A DNA stretch of 18,719 nucleotides from an uncultured Collinsella sp. (GCA_902465425.1 CABQNA010000011.1:1-18719), one strand, 5' to 3'; numbered from the stretch's first letter, positions 8,169-15,627 are shown. Numbers and translations: made by a program. Notes: generated from the sequence alone by a model not told the origin.

Positions 8169-9148
8169 ATGAGCGACAAAGAACTTGCGCCAATCAGCGT
8201 CGAGGTCGTTCCCGTCGAGGACTTGGAGAACATCAGGCTCGTCGCGAACGCCGATGCGGGCAAAGAGAACAACGTCGGCATCGGAGAGCGGGCGGACGCC
8301 ATTCTCGGCCTCGCCTCGGACGTCATAGACCTCGTCGAGGAAAACAGCTCTACAAAGTCGAGGTTCCCGAAGGCTACAGCTTTAAGGACCTCGTCGCCTC
8401 GAAGAAGGATCCGGAAGCGGTAAGGGCCCTCGTCCGAGACCCGAAAGGTCGCCTGAGCGGCGACGTCTCCCTCAAAGCCGCTGGGGTCAGCCCCGCACAG
8501 ATCGCCAGCGTCGGCCTTGCCGCAGCGGCGATGGTTGTCGGTCAGGCGTACATGACCGAAATCAGCGACAGCCTCCAGTGCATCGACGCCAAGCTGGAAT
8601 CGATCGCCTCCATGATCGCCGGCGACCAGAGGGCGAAGGTCAAAAACGCCCTGGACATCGCTAGGACCTACGCAGCCCTTCATGACGATTACCTCCAAAA
8701 GCCCGCCGAGGCACGACAGGCGGCAAGAAACGAGATCGAGGGCAGGTACAACGACGTCGGTCAGGTAATCGATTGGATTACCGAGCAACTCGCCGGCATC
8801 GAAGACAAGGCCAGGGACGCCGCTGAGCGCGAAAAAGACCTCGAACCGTTGCTTAAAGAGGTCCAATCCTACGAGGCTCAGTTGGGGGTGCGGCGTGGAG
8901 TATGGACCACCGGTTTCTCGGCGCGCGCCTCATTTCTCGACAGCGTACACACATTGTTCGCGTTCGGCGCCGCATCCCCTTTTTCCCAGGATCTTTGTTC
9001 CGAATTGAGATACAGACGATCAGAGGCTATCCTGCTCATCAGGATGCTTGCATACTTTGATGGTGCGAGTTGCGGACACGCAAGAGCTACGCGTTTGGTT
9101 CGTTTTCAGCGGTGTTGGAAGTATCGGCTCAATGAAAAGCCAAGTTGA
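8169..9148 (+). pseudogene. Frameshifted partner protein with hydrophobic helix and long charged helices
   Basis: Unrecognised family. ATG 8169 opens a frame that fails after 8345 but continues coherently in another frame. Adding one A to the AAAA at 8341-8344 would give LVEEKQLYKVEVPEG and restore a single protein. That protein has an acidic N-terminus (1-55), then KVEVPEGYSFKDL and a VRDPKGRLSG segment. A hydrophobic stretch follows (IASVGLAAAAMVVGQAYM, about 8502-8555). A long helical region to about 8878 (AKLESIASM... EREKDLEPLLKEVQSYEAQ) comes next. Beyond about 8880 the frame stays open to 9148, but the translation no longer resembles a normal helix-rich protein, so the true 3' end is probably lost or changed. 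Possible roles are a membrane-acting or oligomerising effector paired with the GIY-YIG-like protein. One-base sequencing error is an alternative to true inactivation. Confidence 0.55.
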
Positions 9149-9322
9149 CATTTTCGTGGACCGAGGCTTAGAAATGGCTTTTCTCGCTTGCGCAGACATG
9201 GTGCATAAAAGCGTTTTGCTTGGGAATTCTAACGAAATAAATAACCACATAACGTAAATGCAGCCATAGATACAAAAGGAATCGAATGGCCAGAGAGGAT
9301 TGCCCTTTCCGATGGTCGATTC
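8881..9322. other. Degenerate segment between cargo pair and resistance genes
   Basis: No convincing gene. The frame of the upstream pseudogene stays open to 9148 with unnatural composition. Another frame offers a 69-residue ORF (9048-9257) without a good start, and all other frames are broken. GC falls through the stretch, ending in an AT-rich part around 9215-9260. A 44-codon ORF at 9286-9420 has AAAAGGAA before its ATG but overlaps the promoter and the leader ORF. I see no transposase remnant or terminal inverted repeats. It may be a recombination scar where cargo modules were joined. Confidence 0.4.
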
Positions 9323-9352
9323 TTGACAGGCAAACTCAAGCCTTGTTAATAT
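9323..9352 (+). promoter_or_regulatory. Sigma-70-type promoter of the macrolide-resistance pair
   Basis: A perfect TTGACA (9323-9328) and TAATAT (9347-9352) are separated by 18 nt (17 nt if read as TTAATA). Transcription would begin near 9359, about 35 nt upstream of a leader ORF. This is the best housekeeping-type promoter seen in the accessory half. Confidence 0.7.
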
Positions 9353-9392
9353 TACATGGTTTGCCAGACCGAATTAACAAAGGAGGGGTGTC

Positions 9393-9428
9393 GTGGTTGG
9401 TCTTTTCCGCACGTGGATGAGCGCCTAG
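9393..9428 (+). CDS. 11-codon leader peptide upstream of the Mef-like gene
   Basis: GTG 9393 lies 6 nt after AGGAGG (9381-9386) and encodes MVGLFRTWMSA before TAG. It is too short to be a protein with its own job. Its position, with its last codons entering a hairpin just before an efflux gene, fits leader peptides whose stalled translation controls macrolide-resistance genes, as known for mef and erm leaders. It does not contain a stalling motif I recognise. A second GTG at 9388 opens a 10-codon alternative but sits too close to the AGGAGG. Confidence 0.5.
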   Translation: MVGLFRTWMSA

Positions 9429-9461
9429 AAAGCGGCGCTGTTGTGGCGTCGCGCTGTTTTT
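9420..9461 (+). promoter_or_regulatory. Attenuator: two mutually exclusive hairpins and a T-run
   Basis: Hairpin 1 pairs AGCGCC (9420-9425) with GGCGCT (9434-9439). Hairpin 2 pairs GCGGCGC (9432-9438) with GCGTCGC (9446-9452), including one G-T wobble, and is followed 4 nt later by TTTTT (9457-9461). They share 9434-9438 and cannot coexist. The leader stop codon lies in the hairpin 1 loop, so a ribosome on the leader would decide which forms. Hairpin 2 resembles a transcription terminator. Confidence 0.5.
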
Positions 9462-9491
9462 CTGCACGCCATTTCACGATTGGACATAACC

Positions 9492-10778
9492 ATGATATTT
9501 GAAACCTCTCGGGGCAGGTCTGCTCTGCTGTGCCATTCATGGCAATTCAAGCTTTGTTTCGTATGGGGCGGGGAGCTCGTTTCGACATTGACGAGTTCGA
9601 TTCTCCAAATGGGTCTTATTTGGCATCTCGCCCTCACGACAGGGTCGTCTTCTCTCCTCTCCTTAGCATCGTTGGCAGGCTTTCTGCCGATTGCTTTGTT
9701 CGGAATCCTTGCGGGCGCCGTTGTCGACAGACTGCCTTTGAAACGTGTCCTCATCGGCGCCGACCTCTTCATTGCCGCGGTGGGTGCCGCCTTGGCGATT
9801 GCCTCGTTGGCCGGCAGCTTACCTGCATGGCTAATTCTCATCGCCCTGTTTCTCCGCGCAGTTGGTACTTCGTTCTACACGCCGGCCTCCCAATCTCTCA
9901 CGCCCCATCTCGCCCCGCCAGAGCATCTCGTTCGCCTATCGGGGGTGACTCAGGCGATTCAGTCCGGCGGATACATTCTTGGCGCCGCGCTTGCAGCAGT
10001 GATTTATCCCGTGGCGGGCATTACCGCCATGATTGCCCTCGACGTGCTGGGAGCGCTTTTCGCTTCTCTAGCTGTCCTCGCCGCGCGGATAGACGCAGGA
10101 GGACTCGACGAAGCCGACCGCAGTTCGTCCTTTTCCAATAAAGTTCGAGAGCTTTTCTCTGAGATTTCGGACGGCTACAAGCTGATTAGAGGGCACAGGG
10201 GGTTGTTCGCCCTTCTTTGGTGCGGGTTCGTCTTCGCTTTCGCGTTCTCTCCGCTCGCGGCATTGTTCCCAATAATGACCTTGGGACATTTTGGCGGTAG
10301 CACGGGGGATGCTGCTTTGGTGGAAATCCTTTTTTCTGCAGGCATGCTGGCTGGGTCCGGCATCTTGGCAGTTACGGGAGGGTTCCGCAATAGGTCGTTC
10401 ACCATGGTCGCCGCGATTGCCGGCTTCGGCATTGCCGCAATCGTATCCGGATCGCTCGGCCCGTCATTGTTCGCTGCTTTCCTGCCGGTGAGCTTTCTTA
10501 TGGGCGCATGCTCCCCGTTGTACGCGGGAACCCAGACTGCCCTTATGCAGGAGCAGATACCTCCTGAGTACCTAGGCCGCGTTTTCGGCCTCTACGGAAC
10601 CATCATGGCGTGGGCCATGCCCATGGGCCTCGCGGCCCCCTCCGTTTTTGCGGATCTGCTTGGAGCTCCGTTATGGTTCGTCGGCTCTGGAGCGACCATG
10701 GTACTGCTTGCGATGGCTATGCTGCTTGCTCCGAGCGTCCGAAACGTGGGGAAAAGAGATACCGGGCGGATTCAATAG
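9492..10778 (+). CDS. Mef-type macrolide efflux transporter (major facilitator superfamily)
   Basis: A 12-helix drug-proton antiporter of the cytoplasmic membrane, related to Mef(A)/Mef(E). From ATG 9492 it has 428 residues (Mef is about 405). I prefer this start to TTG 9441 because the latter lies inside the attenuator hairpins. Homology to Mef seems to begin at about LCFVWGGELVSTLTSSILQM. The MFS motif between helices 2 and 3 is present (GAVVDRLPLKRVLIGAD), followed by Mef-like stretches such as RAVGTSFYTPASQSLTP and, near the end, GTQTALMQEQIPPEYLGRVF. The gene lies behind a consensus promoter and attenuator and is followed by an ABC-F gene 261 nt on, the same order as the mef-msr(D) operons of streptococci. 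Base composition is less GC-rich than the ICE genes. Family assignment is strong from remembered Mef sequence. Efflux of macrolides is inferred, and the divergence suggests a distinct mef variant. Confidence 0.85.
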   Translation: MIFETSRGRSALLCHSWQFKLCFVWGGELVSTLTSSILQMGLIWHLALTTGSSSLLSLASLAGFLPIALFGILAGAVVDRLPLKRVLIGADLFIAAVGAALAIASLAGSLPAWLILIALFLRAVGTSFYTPASQSLTPHLAPPEHLVRLSGVTQAIQSGGYILGAALAAVIYPVAGITAMIALDVLGALFASLAVLAARIDAGGLDEADRSSSFSNKVRELFSEISDGYKLIRGHRGLFALLWCGFVFAFAFSPLAALFPIMTLGHFGGSTGDAALVEILFSAGMLAGSGILAVTGGFRNRSFTMVAAIAGFGIAAIVSGSLGPSLFAAFLPVSFLMGACSPLYAGTQTALMQEQIPPEYLGRVFGLYGTIMAWAMPMGLAAPSVFADLLGAPLWFVGSGATMVLLAMAMLLAPSVRNVGKRDTGRIQ

Positions 10779-11039
10779 CCCAAGTATTCGAAAAAAAGAG
10801 GCAGCAGCCATCGGTTCACGCGTCAGCCTTCAAGCCCTTGCGACGACGAGGTATTGCACCGACATCCCACATCGCGCTCCTTATTCGTCGCCAACTATCA
10901 TTTTCGGATTTGCCGGCTTGCGCAAGGTCAAAACGCTCGCGCCGGCAATTGGGCAAAGGCGAAAAATCGACGTGAGCAATCTTTTTTGGCATGGCTGCGC
11001 TTCCAGTAAAAGGCTAATACACAAAAGGCGGTTCAACCT
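10779..11039 (+). promoter_or_regulatory. Structured leader upstream of the Msr(D)-like gene
   Basis: No protein gene fits this gap. TTGCCGGC (10910-10917) pairs with GCCGGCAA (10941-10948), and the loop holds TTGCGCAA (10918-10925), itself a palindrome. Six Ts follow at 10982-10987. A GTG ORF (10972-11052, 26 codons) and an 8-codon ATG ORF (10991-11017) lie just before the ABC-F start and could act as leaders, as MsrDL does for msr(D), but neither has a strong ribosome binding site. Confidence 0.4.
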
Positions 11040-12509
11040 ATGGAACTCATAGTCAAAGCTAAAGACATCTTTTTGGAATATGCCGGCCGCGATATCCTGG
11101 ATATCGAAGAGTTGGAAATCTACTCCTACGATCGCATCGGCTTGGTGGGAGACAATGGCGCAGGCAAAACCAGCCTGCTTAAAATTCTGAGCGGCAATCT
11201 TACCATTGCGGACGCCGACGTCAGGCGCTTCGGCAGCATTGCCCTCATCGGCCAACTCGATGAACTCGACCTTGATGCGGCTCAGGACAGTGGTGAGATG
11301 CTCTCCCGTCTCAACGTCGCCGGAGTGGCGCAGGAGACGATGAGCGGCGGGGAGGAAACACGCGCCAAGATTGCCTCTGCACTCTCCCAGCATGCAAGCG
11401 CGATCTTCGCCGACGAGCCTACGAGCCACCTCGACCAAGACGGCATCCGCCTTCTCGTCGGACAACTCAAGGCATTTGATGGGGCTCTGCTCATCGTGAG
11501 CCATGACCGTCATTTTCTCGACCAGGTGGTAGACAAGATCTGGGAGCTCAAAGACGGCGGTATTTCCGAATTCTGGGGTGACTACTCCGACTATCTGCGA
11601 CAGAAAGAAGAAGAGCGCAAAGCTCAGGCGACTCGATACGAAGAGGCGATGCGCGAGCGCGATCGCCTCGAAGCCGCCATCGAAAAACAACGGAAAAAAG
11701 CACGGCAGGTCGACGCCAAGCGGAAGGCTGCGAAAAAAAGCAACGAGTATGCAGGTCGATTGGGGCATCAGAAAGCAACCGGCACCAAACAGAAGAGGAT
11801 GTACCAGGCGGCTAAGGACATGGAGAAGCGCCTCGAAGCGCTCGAAGGGATTGAGGCCCCAGATAGCATTCGCGCCGTGCGGTTCCGCCAGAGCAAGGCC
11901 CTGGAACTGCATAGTAAATTTCCCATCTCGGCAGACGATTTCAGCTTGAGCTTCGGCAACTGCATGCTCTATGACCACGCGAAATTCGAGATACCGCTCG
12001 GTGCCAAAGTGGCCATCACCGGTGGCAACGGTACAGGAAAGACCAGCCTGCTGAAGGCAATCGCTCGACGCGCCGACGGTATCAACATCTCTCCCAAGGC
12101 AGAGATCGGTTACTTCGAGCAAACAGGCTACAAGTTCGACGCCCGTCAGTCTGCGATCTCGTTCATGCAGGATGGTTGCGAGTACAGCATGACCGAAATT
12201 CGAGGCATCCTCGCCTCTATGGGAATCGGACCGCGCGACCTGACAAAGGACGTTGGCGTTCTCTCGGGAGGCGAAGTCATCAAGCTGCTACTCGCGAAGA
12301 TGCTGCTGGGCAGATACAACATCTTGCTCATGGACGAGCCTGGAAATTACCTGGACATCAAGAGCGCCGAAGCCCTCGAGCAGATGATGAGCGCCTATGC
12401 CGGAACGATAGTGTTCGTCTCCCACGATAAGAGGCTGGTCGAGAACGTCGCAGACATTGTCTACGAAATAAAGGACACCAAGCTAGTCAAAATCTTTCAG
12501 CGCGAATAG
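11040..12509 (+). CDS. Msr(D)-type ABC-F ribosomal protection protein
   Basis: A cytoplasmic tandem ATPase of the antibiotic-resistance ABC-F group, which displaces macrolides and related drugs from the ribosome. It is 489 residues (Msr(D) is 487). Site 1: Walker A GDNGAGKT (37-44), signature MSGGEETR (101-108), Walker B FADEPTSHLD (about 123-132). A basic, helical interdomain linker (about 172-270, starting YLRQKEEERKAQ) is the part that reaches the ribosomal P site. Site 2: Walker A GGNGTGKTS (328-336), signature LSGGE (408-412), Walker B MDEPGNYLD (431-439; Msr(D) has DEPSNFLD). No membrane segments. The opening MELIVKAKDIFLEYAGRDILDI closely follows Msr(D). ATG 11040 has AAAGGCGG 8 nt upstream. 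With the upstream Mef-like gene it forms the known two-gene resistance arrangement. Confidence 0.9.
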   Translation: MELIVKAKDIFLEYAGRDILDIEELEIYSYDRIGLVGDNGAGKTSLLKILSGNLTIADADVRRFGSIALIGQLDELDLDAAQDSGEMLSRLNVAGVAQETMSGGEETRAKIASALSQHASAIFADEPTSHLDQDGIRLLVGQLKAFDGALLIVSHDRHFLDQVVDKIWELKDGGISEFWGDYSDYLRQKEEERKAQATRYEEAMRERDRLEAAIEKQRKKARQVDAKRKAAKKSNEYAGRLGHQKATGTKQKRMYQAAKDMEKRLEALEGIEAPDSIRAVRFRQSKALELHSKFPISADDFSLSFGNCMLYDHAKFEIPLGAKVAITGGNGTGKTSLLKAIARRADGINISPKAEIGYFEQTGYKFDARQSAISFMQDGCEYSMTEIRGILASMGIGPRDLTKDVGVLSGGEVIKLLLAKMLLGRYNILLMDEPGNYLDIKSAEALEQMMSAYAGTIVFVSHDKRLVENVADIVYEIKDTKLVKIFQRE

Positions 12510-12559
12510 CCCTAAATGAGCAAGAAATAATCCCCGAACGGAGACAAGGGAGTAAAACG

Positions 12560-12599
12560 GCAAAGAAAAAGCCTCCGTCCCAACGCGGGAACGGAGGCT
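12560..12599 (-). terminator. Rho-independent terminator of guaA
   Basis: Read on the minus strand, AGCCTCCGT pairs with ACGGAGGCT (arms 12591-12599 and 12570-12578) with three further G-C pairs (12587-12589 with 12579-12581) across a one-base bulge, followed by TTTTTCTTTG. It is 115 nt beyond the guaA stop and faces the Msr(D)-like gene, whose transcript runs into it from the other side. Confidence 0.85.
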
Positions 12600-12713
12600 C
12601 GATAATCGGATTTACTCACCAATATCGCTGGCGGCTTTGCCGTGACTCTCGTACGAAACGAAACTCAGGAGCACAGTGCAGCACTCAAAAGTGCAGGTCA
12701 GAACCCTGTCATC

Positions 12714-14312
12714 CTACTCAAACTCGATGGTCGCGGGCGGCTTGGACGTGATGTCGTAGCACACGCGGTTGGCGCCGGGGACCTCGGCAACGATGCGGCC
12801 GGAGATGCGGGCCAGCACGTCGTAGGGCAGCTTGGCCCAGTCGGCGGTCATGGCATCGCTGGATTCGACGGCGCGCAGGATGATCGGGCGCTGATAGGTG
12901 CGCTCGTCGCCCATAACGCCGACGGACTTGATGTCAGGCAGGACCGCGAAATACTGCCAGCAGCTGTGCTCGGAGTTGCGCTCGCCGGTCTGCTCAAACA
13001 GACGCTGGTTGTAGGCGTCCAGCTCCTCGCGCACGATGGCGTCGGCGTTCTTGAGGATCTCGAGCTTCTCCTTATCGACCGCACCGATGATGCGGATGGC
13101 CAGACCCGGGCCCGGGAAAGGCTGACGGAACACGATATGACCCGGCAGGCCCAGCGCCAGACCAAGTGCGCGGACCTCGTCCTTAAAGAAGTGGTCGAGC
13201 GGCTCGATAAGGTCGAAGTGCACGCCCTCGGGGAACGGGATCAGGTTGTGATGGCTCTTGATGGTGGCCGTCTTGCCGCCCGTCTTGCGAGCGCCGGACT
13301 CGATGATGTCGGGGTAGATGGTGCCCTGAGCCAGGTACTTGACCGGCTTGCCATCGGTCTCGAGCTGCTGCGCCACGGCGAAGAACTCTTTCCAGAACTG
13401 CGTACCGATGATGCGGCGCTTCTCCTCGGGCTCGGTCACGCCGGCCAGAAGCTCGGCATAGCGGTCCTCGGCGTGAACGTGGATAAAGTCGACGTCGAAC
13501 TGCTTGGTGAAGACCTCCTCCACCTGCTCGGGCTCGCCCTTGCGCAGCAGGCCGTGGTTGATGAATACACAGGTCATCTGCTTGCCCACGGCGCGAGCGC
13601 CCAGCGCAGCCACAACGGAGGAGTCGACGCCACCGGACAGAGCCAGAATCACGCGGTCGTCACCGACCTTCTCGCGGAACTCGGCCGTCATGGTCTCGAC
13701 CAGGTTGTCCATGCTCCAGTTGGGCTCCAGGCCGCAAATCTCAAACAAAAAGTTGCTCAGCAGCTGCTGACCGTACTCGGAGTGCTTGACCTCGGGGTGG
13801 AACTGCGTGGTGAAGATCTTGCGCTCAACGCACTCCATGGCGGCAACCGGGCACACGTCAGTGCTGGCGGTAACGGTAAAGCCCTCGGGCACCTCGGAGA
13901 CGGCATCGCGATGGCTCATCCACACGGTCTGCTCCATGGGCGTGGAGTTAAAGAGCTTGGCGCCAGCCGTGCGTGTGATGGTAGCGCGGCCGTACTCGCC
14001 CACCTCGGAGTGGCCGACCTTGCCGCCGAGCGTCACGGCCGTAATCTGATGGCCGTAGCAAAAGCCCAGGACGGGAAGGCCCAGGTCAAAGATGGCGGGG
14101 TCGATGGACGGAGCGTCCTCGGCGTACACGGAGGCCGGACCGCCGGAAAGGATGAGCGCGGAGGCGTTCATATCGCGAATCTCGTCGGCCGATATGTCGC
14201 AGGGAACAATCTCGGAATACACGTTGAGGTCGCGGACGCGACGGGCAATGAGCTGACCGTACTGCGCACCAAAGTCGAGTACGAGGACCTTTGCGGAAGC
14301 CTTTTGATCCAT
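12714..14312 (-). CDS. guaA: GMP synthase (glutamine-hydrolysing)
   Basis: Converts XMP to GMP with ATP and glutamine, the last step of guanine nucleotide synthesis, in the cytoplasm. At 532 residues it has the full single-chain layout. An N-terminal class I glutamine amidotransferase domain (8-190) has Cys85 in GFCYGHQ, and His172 and Glu174 in FHPEV. The ATP-pyrophosphatase domain has the P-loop SGGVDSS (226-232). The C-terminal dimerisation domain carries FRQPFPGPGLAIR and ends PPATIEFE. The start follows AGAGGGGATACC. A short insert (about QTGERNSEHSCWQYF) after LFEQ separates helices in the C-terminal domain, as seen in some bacterial GuaA. The gene is divergent from the asparaginase gene. 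Its 3' end, a known integration site for genomic islands in several bacteria, faces the accessory half of the window. Confidence 0.97.
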   Translation of the reverse strand: MDQKASAKVLVLDFGAQYGQLIARRVRDLNVYSEIVPCDISADEIRDMNASALILSGGPASVYAEDAPSIDPAIFDLGLPVLGFCYGHQITAVTLGGKVGHSEVGEYGRATITRTAGAKLFNSTPMEQTVWMSHRDAVSEVPEGFTVTASTDVCPVAAMECVERKIFTTQFHPEVKHSEYGQQLLSNFLFEICGLEPNWSMDNLVETMTAEFREKVGDDRVILALSGGVDSSVVAALGARAVGKQMTCVFINHGLLRKGEPEQVEEVFTKQFDVDFIHVHAEDRYAELLAGVTEPEEKRRIIGTQFWKEFFAVAQQLETDGKPVKYLAQGTIYPDIIESGARKTGGKTATIKSHHNLIPFPEGVHFDLIEPLDHFFKDEVRALGLALGLPGHIVFRQPFPGPGLAIRIIGAVDKEKLEILKNADAIVREELDAYNQRLFEQTGERNSEHSCWQYFAVLPDIKSVGVMGDERTYQRPIILRAVESSDAMTADWAKLPYDVLARISGRIVAEVPGANRVCYDITSKPPATIEFE

Positions 14313-14578
14313 GGTATCCCCTCTTGTTGGCGGGGAGCCGGTGCCCGCCCGCGTGAATGAACGAAAATAACCTCCATAGTGTACACGTTATATGGGGTTT
14401 CTCGTCCCTCGCAGCCATCAGCGCACGGCAAACGCACGACCAGGCCCCTATTTGACGGCAATTGAAGTGTTACCAAACGTTACGGATGATGTAATACGTT
14501 TGAACATTGGACGCCCTGTGCCACAATACTGCCGAACGACTCCGCCTCTGCGGCGGCAAATACGATAGGAATACCAGC
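14313..14578. promoter_or_regulatory. Divergent guaA/asparaginase control region with a dyad
   Basis: A 266-nt gap holding the promoters of both divergent genes. CAAACGT (14474-14480) and ACGTTTG (14496-14502) form a perfect 7-bp dyad with a 15-nt spacer, a candidate operator. On +, TTACCA and TAATAC, 16 nt apart and overlapping the dyad, or TTGAAC and CAATAC, 18 nt apart, could serve the asparaginase gene. On -, TATAAC (14387-14392) could be the guaA -10 box, without a good -35. I saw no purine riboswitch. Confidence 0.4.
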
Positions 14579-15592
14579 ATGAAGCGCATCCTTCTCATCG
14601 CCACGGGCGGCACCATCGCATCGACCGAGGACGGCAACGGCCTCTCCCCCGCCCTGACCGGTGAGGAGCTCGCCCAGAGCGTCCCCGAGATCTCGGGCCT
14701 CTGCGAGCTCGACGTGGTGCAGCCCATGAACATCGACAGCACCAATATGCGTCCCAGTGACTGGATGCGTATCCGCGACGTCATCGTCGAAGGCTATGCC
14801 GACCACGACGGCTTCGTGATTCTGCACGGCACCGACACCATGAGCTACACCGCGGCAGCGCTTTCCTACCTGATTCAAGACAGCCCCAAGCCCATCGTGC
14901 TCACCGGCTCGCAAAAGCCCATGGGCAACCCCTTTACCGATGCCAAGCTCAATCTGTACCAGAGCCTGCTCTATGCGCTCGACGAGCACTCGCACGACGT
15001 TTCGATCGTGTTTGGCGGCGTCGCCATTGCCGGCACGCGCGCCCGCAAGCAGCGCACAATGAGCTTTAACGCGTTCATTAGCGTCAACTATCCGCCCATT
15101 GCCTACATCCGCAATGACCGCATCGTGCGCAATGGGCTTCACGGCACGCATCAGGGCGAAAACCCGGTGCGTTTCTACGACAGCATCGACCCGCGCGTGT
15201 TTGTCCTTAAGCTCACGCCCGGCGTGAACCCGGGCATCCTCGACGCCCTTGCCGACAACTACGACGCCGTGATTCTGGAGACCTTTGGCATTGGCGGTAT
15301 CCCCGAGTTTGGTGAGTCGGGCGAGTCGTTCCAGGAGGCGATTTTCCGCTGGGTCGATTCGGGCCGCACCGTCGTTATGACCACGCAGGTCCCCGAAGAG
15401 GGCCTCGATCTGGGCGTTTATGAGGTCGGCCGTGCTTACGCCGATCATCCGGGCATTCTGCGCGGCGATGACATGACCACCGAGACGCTCGTGGCCAAGA
15501 CCATGTGGGCACTCGGCCAGTCACGCGATGCCGCCGAAATCCAGCGCCTGTTCTACAGCCAAGTCAACCACGACCGCATCCCGATGGCGTAA
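14579..15592 (+). CDS. Type I (cytoplasmic) L-asparaginase
   Basis: Hydrolyses L-asparagine to aspartate and ammonia. The start is ATG 14579 (AGGA upstream), which places the family's opening MKRILLIATGGTIAS at the very N-terminus; the longer TTG start at 14507 only adds unrelated residues. It is 337 residues with no signal peptide, so a cytoplasmic AnsA-type enzyme. The first nucleophile is Thr12 in TGGTIAS. The second triad is Thr85-Asp86 in LHGTDTMSYTA and Lys113 in TGSQKPMG. The C-terminal domain contains VILETFGIGGIPE, typical of type I enzymes. The gene is divergent from guaA and converges on a small Xre regulator 22 nt away. Confidence 0.93.
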   Translation: MKRILLIATGGTIASTEDGNGLSPALTGEELAQSVPEISGLCELDVVQPMNIDSTNMRPSDWMRIRDVIVEGYADHDGFVILHGTDTMSYTAAALSYLIQDSPKPIVLTGSQKPMGNPFTDAKLNLYQSLLYALDEHSHDVSIVFGGVAIAGTRARKQRTMSFNAFISVNYPPIAYIRNDRIVRNGLHGTHQGENPVRFYDSIDPRVFVLKLTPGVNPGILDALADNYDAVILETFGIGGIPEFGESGESFQEAIFRWVDSGRTVVMTTQVPEEGLDLGVYEVGRAYADHPGILRGDDMTTETLVAKTMWALGQSRDAAEIQRLFYSQVNHDRIPMA

Positions 15593-15605
15593 TTCAGTTG
15601 TCGAC

Positions 15606-15627
15606 GGGTATCCCCTATTCGATACCC
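15606..15627. other. Stem-loop between convergent genes
   Basis: GGGTATC (15606-15612) pairs with GATACCC (15621-15627) around an 8-nt loop, lying 14 nt after the asparaginase stop and overlapping the last codons of the Xre gene. There is no T-run on either side, so it is at most a weak two-way terminator. Confidence 0.35.

Noticed and set aside
9286..9420. 44-codon ORF with AAAAGGAA before its ATG
   Set aside because: It spans the TTGACA/TAATAT promoter and overlaps the leader ORF in another frame; more likely chance than a gene, although it is not excluded.
12642..14360. A 572-codon open frame on + opposite guaA
   Set aside because: The minus strand encodes a full GMP synthase with all catalytic motifs; the opposite frame is a low-information shadow.
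14313..14578. Purine riboswitch upstream of guaA
   Set aside because: None of the conserved purine-aptamer junction or loop sequences is present on the minus strand.
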